From Motilibacter peucedani (GTDB lineage: Bacteria; Actinomycetota; Actinomycetes; Motilibacterales; Motilibacteraceae), in the NCBI RefSeq assembly GCF_003634695.1, contig NZ_RBWV01000001.1, forward strand, positions 1 to 64,000: a stretch of DNA of 64,000 bases, given 5' to 3'. Position 1 is the stretch's first letter. Each line of letters opens with the position of its first letter. Below the pieces are notes generated by a model. It did no database searches and was not told the origin of the DNA. It saw only the letters and a program-made list of their open reading frames with translations. Shown piece by piece: positions 60,912 through 64,000 of the stretch. The translations under genes and the position numbers were made by a program.

Positions 60912-62369
60912 CTACTGGGCCGGGGCCAGGTCGCCGTAGGCGGGCGCGACCTTGTTGACCGCGTCACCGATCTTGTGCACGCGCATCGAGTTGATCGAGC
61001 CCGGGATGCCGGGCGGGGCACCGGCGACGATCACCACGAGGTCGCCCTCCTGCGAGAGCCCGAGCTCGAGCAGCGTCTTGTCGACGTGGAGCACCATCTG
61101 GTCGGTGTGCTGGACCATCGGCACCTCGAAGGTGGTGATGCCCCAGGAGAGCGCGAGCTGGCGACGGGTCGCCGAGTCGGGCGTGAACGCGAGCAGCGGG
61201 GTCTCGTGGCGCAGGCGGGAGACCCGGCGGGCCGAGTCGCCGCTCTGCGTGAACGTGACCAGGTAGGTCGCACCGAGCGCCTCGGCGACCTCGGCCGCGG
61301 CGCGCGTGATGGCGCCCGACTTCGAGTGCGGCCGGCTGGTGAGCGGGCGGATCTCGCCCAGGCCGTTGACCTCGACGGTCTCGACGATCCGCGCCATCGT
61401 GGCGACGGTCTCGAGCGCGTACTTGCCGACGCTCGTCTCGCCGCTGAGCATGACCGCGTCGGCGCCGTCGAGGACGGCGTTGGCGACGTCGCTCGTCTCG
61501 GCGCGCGTCGGGCGCGAGGCCGAGATCATCGACTCGAGCATCTGCGTCGCGACGATGACCGGCTTGGCGTAGCGGCGCGCGATGTCGACGCAGCGCTTCT
61601 GCACCAGCGGCACCTGCTCGAGCGGGAGCTCGACGCCGAGGTCGCCGCGGGCCACCATGATGCCGTCGAACGCGTCGACGATGCCCTCGAGCGCGTCGAC
61701 GGCCTGCGGCTTCTCGATCTTGGCGATGACGGGGAGGCGGACACCCTCCTCGTCCATGATCCGGTGGACGTCCTCGATGTCCTTGGCGTCGCGCACGAAC
61801 GAGAGCGCGATCACGTCGGCGCGCAGGTGCAGCGCCCAGCGCAGGTCGGCGATGTCCTTCTCCGACAGCGCGGGGACGCTGACCCCGACGCCCGGCAGGT
61901 TGATGCCCTTGGAGTTCGAGACGACCCCGCCCTCGACGACGCGGGTGACGACACGCGGGCCGTCGACCTCGACGACCTCGAGCGAGACGCGGCCGTCGTC
62001 GATGAGGATCGGGTCACCGGGGGCGACGTCTCCGGCCAGGCCCTTGTAGGTCGTCGACACGATGGAGGAGTCGCCGTCGACGTCCTCGGTCGTGATCGTG
62101 AAGGTGTCCCCCGCGGCGAGCATCACCGGACCCTCGGCGAAGTAGCCGGTGCGGATCTTCGGGCCCTGGAGGTCGACGAGGACGGCGACAGGCATGTCGA
62201 GCTCGGCCGAGGCGTCGCGGACCCACTTGTAGCGGGCCTCGTGCTCGGCGTGGTCGGCGTGGCTGAGGTTGAAGCGGGCGACGTTCATGCCCGCCTGGAT
62301 GAGGGCCTTGATGCGCTCGTACCCGTCGACGGACGGGCCGAGCGTACAGACGATCTTCGCACGGCGCAT
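60912..62369 (-). CDS. pyk: Pyruvate kinase
   Basis: A 485-residue glycolytic enzyme making pyruvate and ATP. The N-terminal [10 protein letters not shown] and [12 protein letters not shown], the catalytic-site Lys in [11 protein letters not shown], and the [12 protein letters not shown] metal region are intact. The C-terminal regulatory domain has [18 protein letters not shown]. The ATG lies 7 bases after a TACTCT box, and an in-frame ATG upstream at 62429 is rejected. Confidence 0.96.
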   Translation of the reverse strand: MRRAKIVCTLGPSVDGYERIKALIQAGMNVARFNLSHADHAEHEARYKWVRDASAELDMPVAVLVDLQGPKIRTGYFAEGPVMLAAGDTFTITTEDVDGDSSIVSTTYKGLAGDVAPGDPILIDDGRVSLEVVEVDGPRVVTRVVEGGVVSNSKGINLPGVGVSVPALSEKDIADLRWALHLRADVIALSFVRDAKDIEDVHRIMDEEGVRLPVIAKIEKPQAVDALEGIVDAFDGIMVARGDLGVELPLEQVPLVQKRCVDIARRYAKPVIVATQMLESMISASRPTRAETSDVANAVLDGADAVMLSGETSVGKYALETVATMARIVETVEVNGLGEIRPLTSRPHSKSGAITRAAAEVAEALGATYLVTFTQSGDSARRVSRLRHETPLLAFTPDSATRRQLALSWGITTFEVPMVQHTDQMVLHVDKTLLELGLSQEGDLVVIVAGAPPGIPGSINSMRVHKIGDAVNKVAPAYGDLAPAQ

Positions 62370-62376
62370 GGGGCCA

Positions 62377-62382
62377 AGAGTA
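62377..62382 (-). promoter_or_regulatory. -10 box for pyk, leaderless spacing
   Basis: On the minus strand TACTCT is followed by 7 bases and the pyk ATG. No ribosome site lies between. Confidence 0.5.
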
Positions 62383-62399
62383 GTGAACCCGCGCGGGAC

Positions 62400-62443
62400 G
62401 ACGACGCCCGGTACCCCCTGCAGGGGCACCGGGCGCCGTCGTC
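62400..62443 (-). terminator. Hairpin after the S8 peptidase gene
   Basis: GACGACG pairs with CGTCGTC, then after a 3-base bulge CCCGGT pairs with ACCGGG and CCCC with GGGG, around a 5-base loop. It lies 29 bases past the peptidase stop and upstream of the pyk promoter. Confidence 0.5.
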
Positions 62444-62471
62444 AGCGGGTGTCAGCGAGTGACGAGCTGGG

Positions 62472-64000
62472 TCACGGGCGCACGTGCGCCGCGTCGAGGC
62501 CCACCGCGGCGGCGGCGTCGACGACGCCGTAGCCGAAGAAGCTGTTGTAGTGCGCGTCACCGGTGCAGGTGGCGTTGTAGACGGTCGAGAGCGGTGCGTA
62601 GGTCTGCAGCGCCGGCGTGGGGCACGGGGTGTCGGTCGCGGTGCCCAGCAGGACCCGGGCGACCTCCTTGGGCCGCATGGTGAAGTCGGCCTGCGTGCTG
62701 CCCTTGCCGTACTGGCTGACGATCAGCGCCGCCACTCCGGCCGCGTGCGGCGAGGCCATCGACGTGCCCTGGAGCCAGCCGTACCAGCCGCAGAGGTGGT
62801 AGTCGGTGACCCCGGCCGGGCACTGCTCGATGACCCCGTCGACCACGCCGGCGGGCGTGATGTTGCCCGCGGAGTCGACGTCGCCCTCGGCCTGCATGAC
62901 CTCGACGGGGTAGGTCGAGAGCACGAGGTTCTCGTTGGTGCGGTAGGCGGGCGTGCCGTAGCCGTCGTAGAAGTCGCCGCCCGGGGCCGCTACGTCGATC
63001 TGGCCGAGGCCCCAGTTGGAGAAGTAGGACTTGCGGCCGGACTTCGCGATGTCGGACACCGCGATGACGTTCGGGCCCTGGGTCGGCATCGAGACGCAGG
63101 TCGCCGGGTCGATCTGCCGCGCGTGCGGTGCGGCGCCGTAGTCGGGGCTGGACGTGTCGACCGAGGGCGAGGCCAGGTCGGTGTAGTCGTTGCCCGCGGC
63201 CGAGACCATGGTCACGTCGTGGTGGTAGGCGTACTTGAGCGCGCGGTTCATCGCCTTGATGATGACGTGCTGCTCGGCCTGCTCGGCCGGGCTGTCGGCC
63301 GGGTTCTTCTCGCAGTTGAAGAGCCACGGGTCGACGTAGAACGACATGTTGACCACGTCGATGCCGTTGTCGGCCGCGTAGGTGAGCGCGTCGACGGTCG
63401 GCTGCAGGAAGAAGTAGCCGCTGTCCTGGCCGGCGCGCAGGTTGACCAGCGAGACGCCAGGGGCGACGCCGGAGACGCCGAGCCCGTTGGCCGCCGCGGC
63501 GATCGTGCCCGCGGTGTGGGTGCCGTGCTCGGCACCGTCGACGTTCGCCGGGTCCTTGCACCCGGCGTACTCGCAGGGGCCGTCCAGGACGACCGGCTCG
63601 CCCTTGTCGTCGAGCACCGGCTTGCCGTCCGGCCCGATGACGTTGGGGATGTCGGTCGTGAAGTTGCGCGACAGGGCGGCGTTGAAGTTCGGCGCGATGT
63701 CCGGCTGCTTGGCGTCCATGCCGGTGTCGATGTCACCGACGAGCACGCGGGCGTCGCCGGCCTGGACCTGGTGCGCCTGCGCCGCGTGGATCATCGACAG
63801 GCCGTAGGACTTCGCGTCGAGCGGGTCCGGCGTCGAGGTGGTCTTGGCGCCCGGGCGCGGGCGCACGTTCTGACGGACGACGGCCTTGCCGAGCTTCGAG
63901 GGCTCCTTGGAGGCGCGGCGGGTGGTGGCCGCCTTCGCGAGCGCCGCGCGCGCGGCCTTCTCGACCGACGCCGACGGCGCGACGAGCTTGGAACTCGGCG
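62472..64000 (-). CDS. Subtilisin-family (S8) serine peptidase, 5' end outside the window
   Basis: The frame is open to the window edge, so the N-terminus (signal and propeptide) is missing. The catalytic triad is present: Asp in VGDIDTGMDA, His in EHGTHTAGTIAA and Ser in GTSMASPHAAG; the oxyanion Asn is in VSAAGNDYTD. Several Cys in loops (GPCEYAGC, FNCEKN, DPATC) suggest disulfides in a secreted enzyme. The visible N-terminal part is Lys/Arg/Ala-rich, perhaps a propeptide. An internal GTG at 63866 is not a credible start. Confidence 0.9.
   Translation of the reverse strand, partial: PSSKLVAPSASVEKAARAALAKAATTRRASKEPSKLGKAVVRQNVRPRPGAKTTSTPDPLDAKSYGLSMIHAAQAHQVQAGDARVLVGDIDTGMDAKQPDIAPNFNAALSRNFTTDIPNVIGPDGKPVLDDKGEPVVLDGPCEYAGCKDPANVDGAEHGTHTAGTIAAAANGLGVSGVAPGVSLVNLRAGQDSGYFFLQPTVDALTYAADNGIDVVNMSFYVDPWLFNCEKNPADSPAEQAEQHVIIKAMNRALKYAYHHDVTMVSAAGNDYTDLASPSVDTSSPDYGAAPHARQIDPATCVSMPTQGPNVIAVSDIAKSGRKSYFSNWGLGQIDVAAPGGDFYDGYGTPAYRTNENLVLSTYPVEVMQAEGDVDSAGNITPAGVVDGVIEQCPAGVTDYHLCGWYGWLQGTSMASPHAAGVAALIVSQYGKGSTQADFTMRPKEVARVLLGTATDTPCPTPALQTYAPLSTVYNATCTGDAHYNSFFGYGVVDAAAAVGLDAAHVRP

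Overview
The window is a very GC-rich chromosomal segment of an actinomycete (Actinomycetota). Coding density is high, GTG starts and 1-4 bp start/stop overlaps are common, and several genes have a TANNNT -10 box only 6-7 bases before the start codon (leaderless mRNA). RbpA, WhiA, OpcA, PdtaR, SufR and the gene order support this placement. The order resembles two blocks of the Mycobacterium chromosome, uvrC-rapZ-yvcK-whiA...gap-pgk-tpi-secG...zwf-tal-tkt-ctaB...suf and pyk...pdtaR...polA-rpsA-coaE-uvrB...uvrA, joined end to end with a hexuronate pair at the joint. The genus cannot be named from this sequence. No prophage, insertion sequence or CRISPR array was seen.

Region 1 (0.1-8.5 kb, minus) has a secreted fibronectin-III protein with an apparent frameshift near its end, then the Fe-S assembly operon sufR-sufB-sufD-Rieske-sufC-sufS-sufU-sufT. 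A SufR-type operator lies just upstream of sufR. Region 2 (8.6-17.4 kb) has a membrane-embedded patatin-like protein, an FMN reductase preceded by two short ORFs, an ABC-2 exporter pair, ctaA, a methyltransferase, a small acetyltransferase, an ATP-grasp protein and ctaB. CtaA and CtaB together make haem A.

Region 3 (17.5-28.3 kb) is central carbon metabolism: tkt, tal, zwf, opcA and pgl forward, then rbpA, secG, tpiA, pgk and gap on the minus strand. Strong hairpins close several of these units. Region 4 (28.4-33.3 kb) is the overlapping uvrC-rapZ-yvcK-whiA operon. A divergent hexuronate pair (fructuronate reductase and uronate isomerase) separates it from uvrA.

Region 5 (36.5-53 kb) holds uvrA, an MBL hydrolase, uvrB, coaE, rpsA, a methyltransferase, an orphan PemK/MazF-like protein, an aldo/keto reductase, a GAF-EAL protein, a small hypothetical ORF, a ketopantoate reductase-family gene, polA and a thioesterase. 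The promoters of uvrA, uvrB, uvrC and polA all carry the mycobacterial RecA-independent DNA-damage motif (RecA-NDp, recognised with PafBC): TGTCRGYG, exactly 8 bases, then TANNNT. This predicts one excision-repair regulon and is the strongest regulatory finding here.

Region 6 (53.3-64 kb) has an acetyltransferase, a DUF554 membrane protein, a liv-type amino-acid ABC transporter with a GlnR-like site upstream, the ANTAR regulator pdtaR, tRNA-Leu(CAA), pyk, and the 3' part of a subtilisin-family peptidase that runs off the window. No gene-free stretch exceeds 300 bases; the longest (10935-11224) holds the two short leader-like ORFs.
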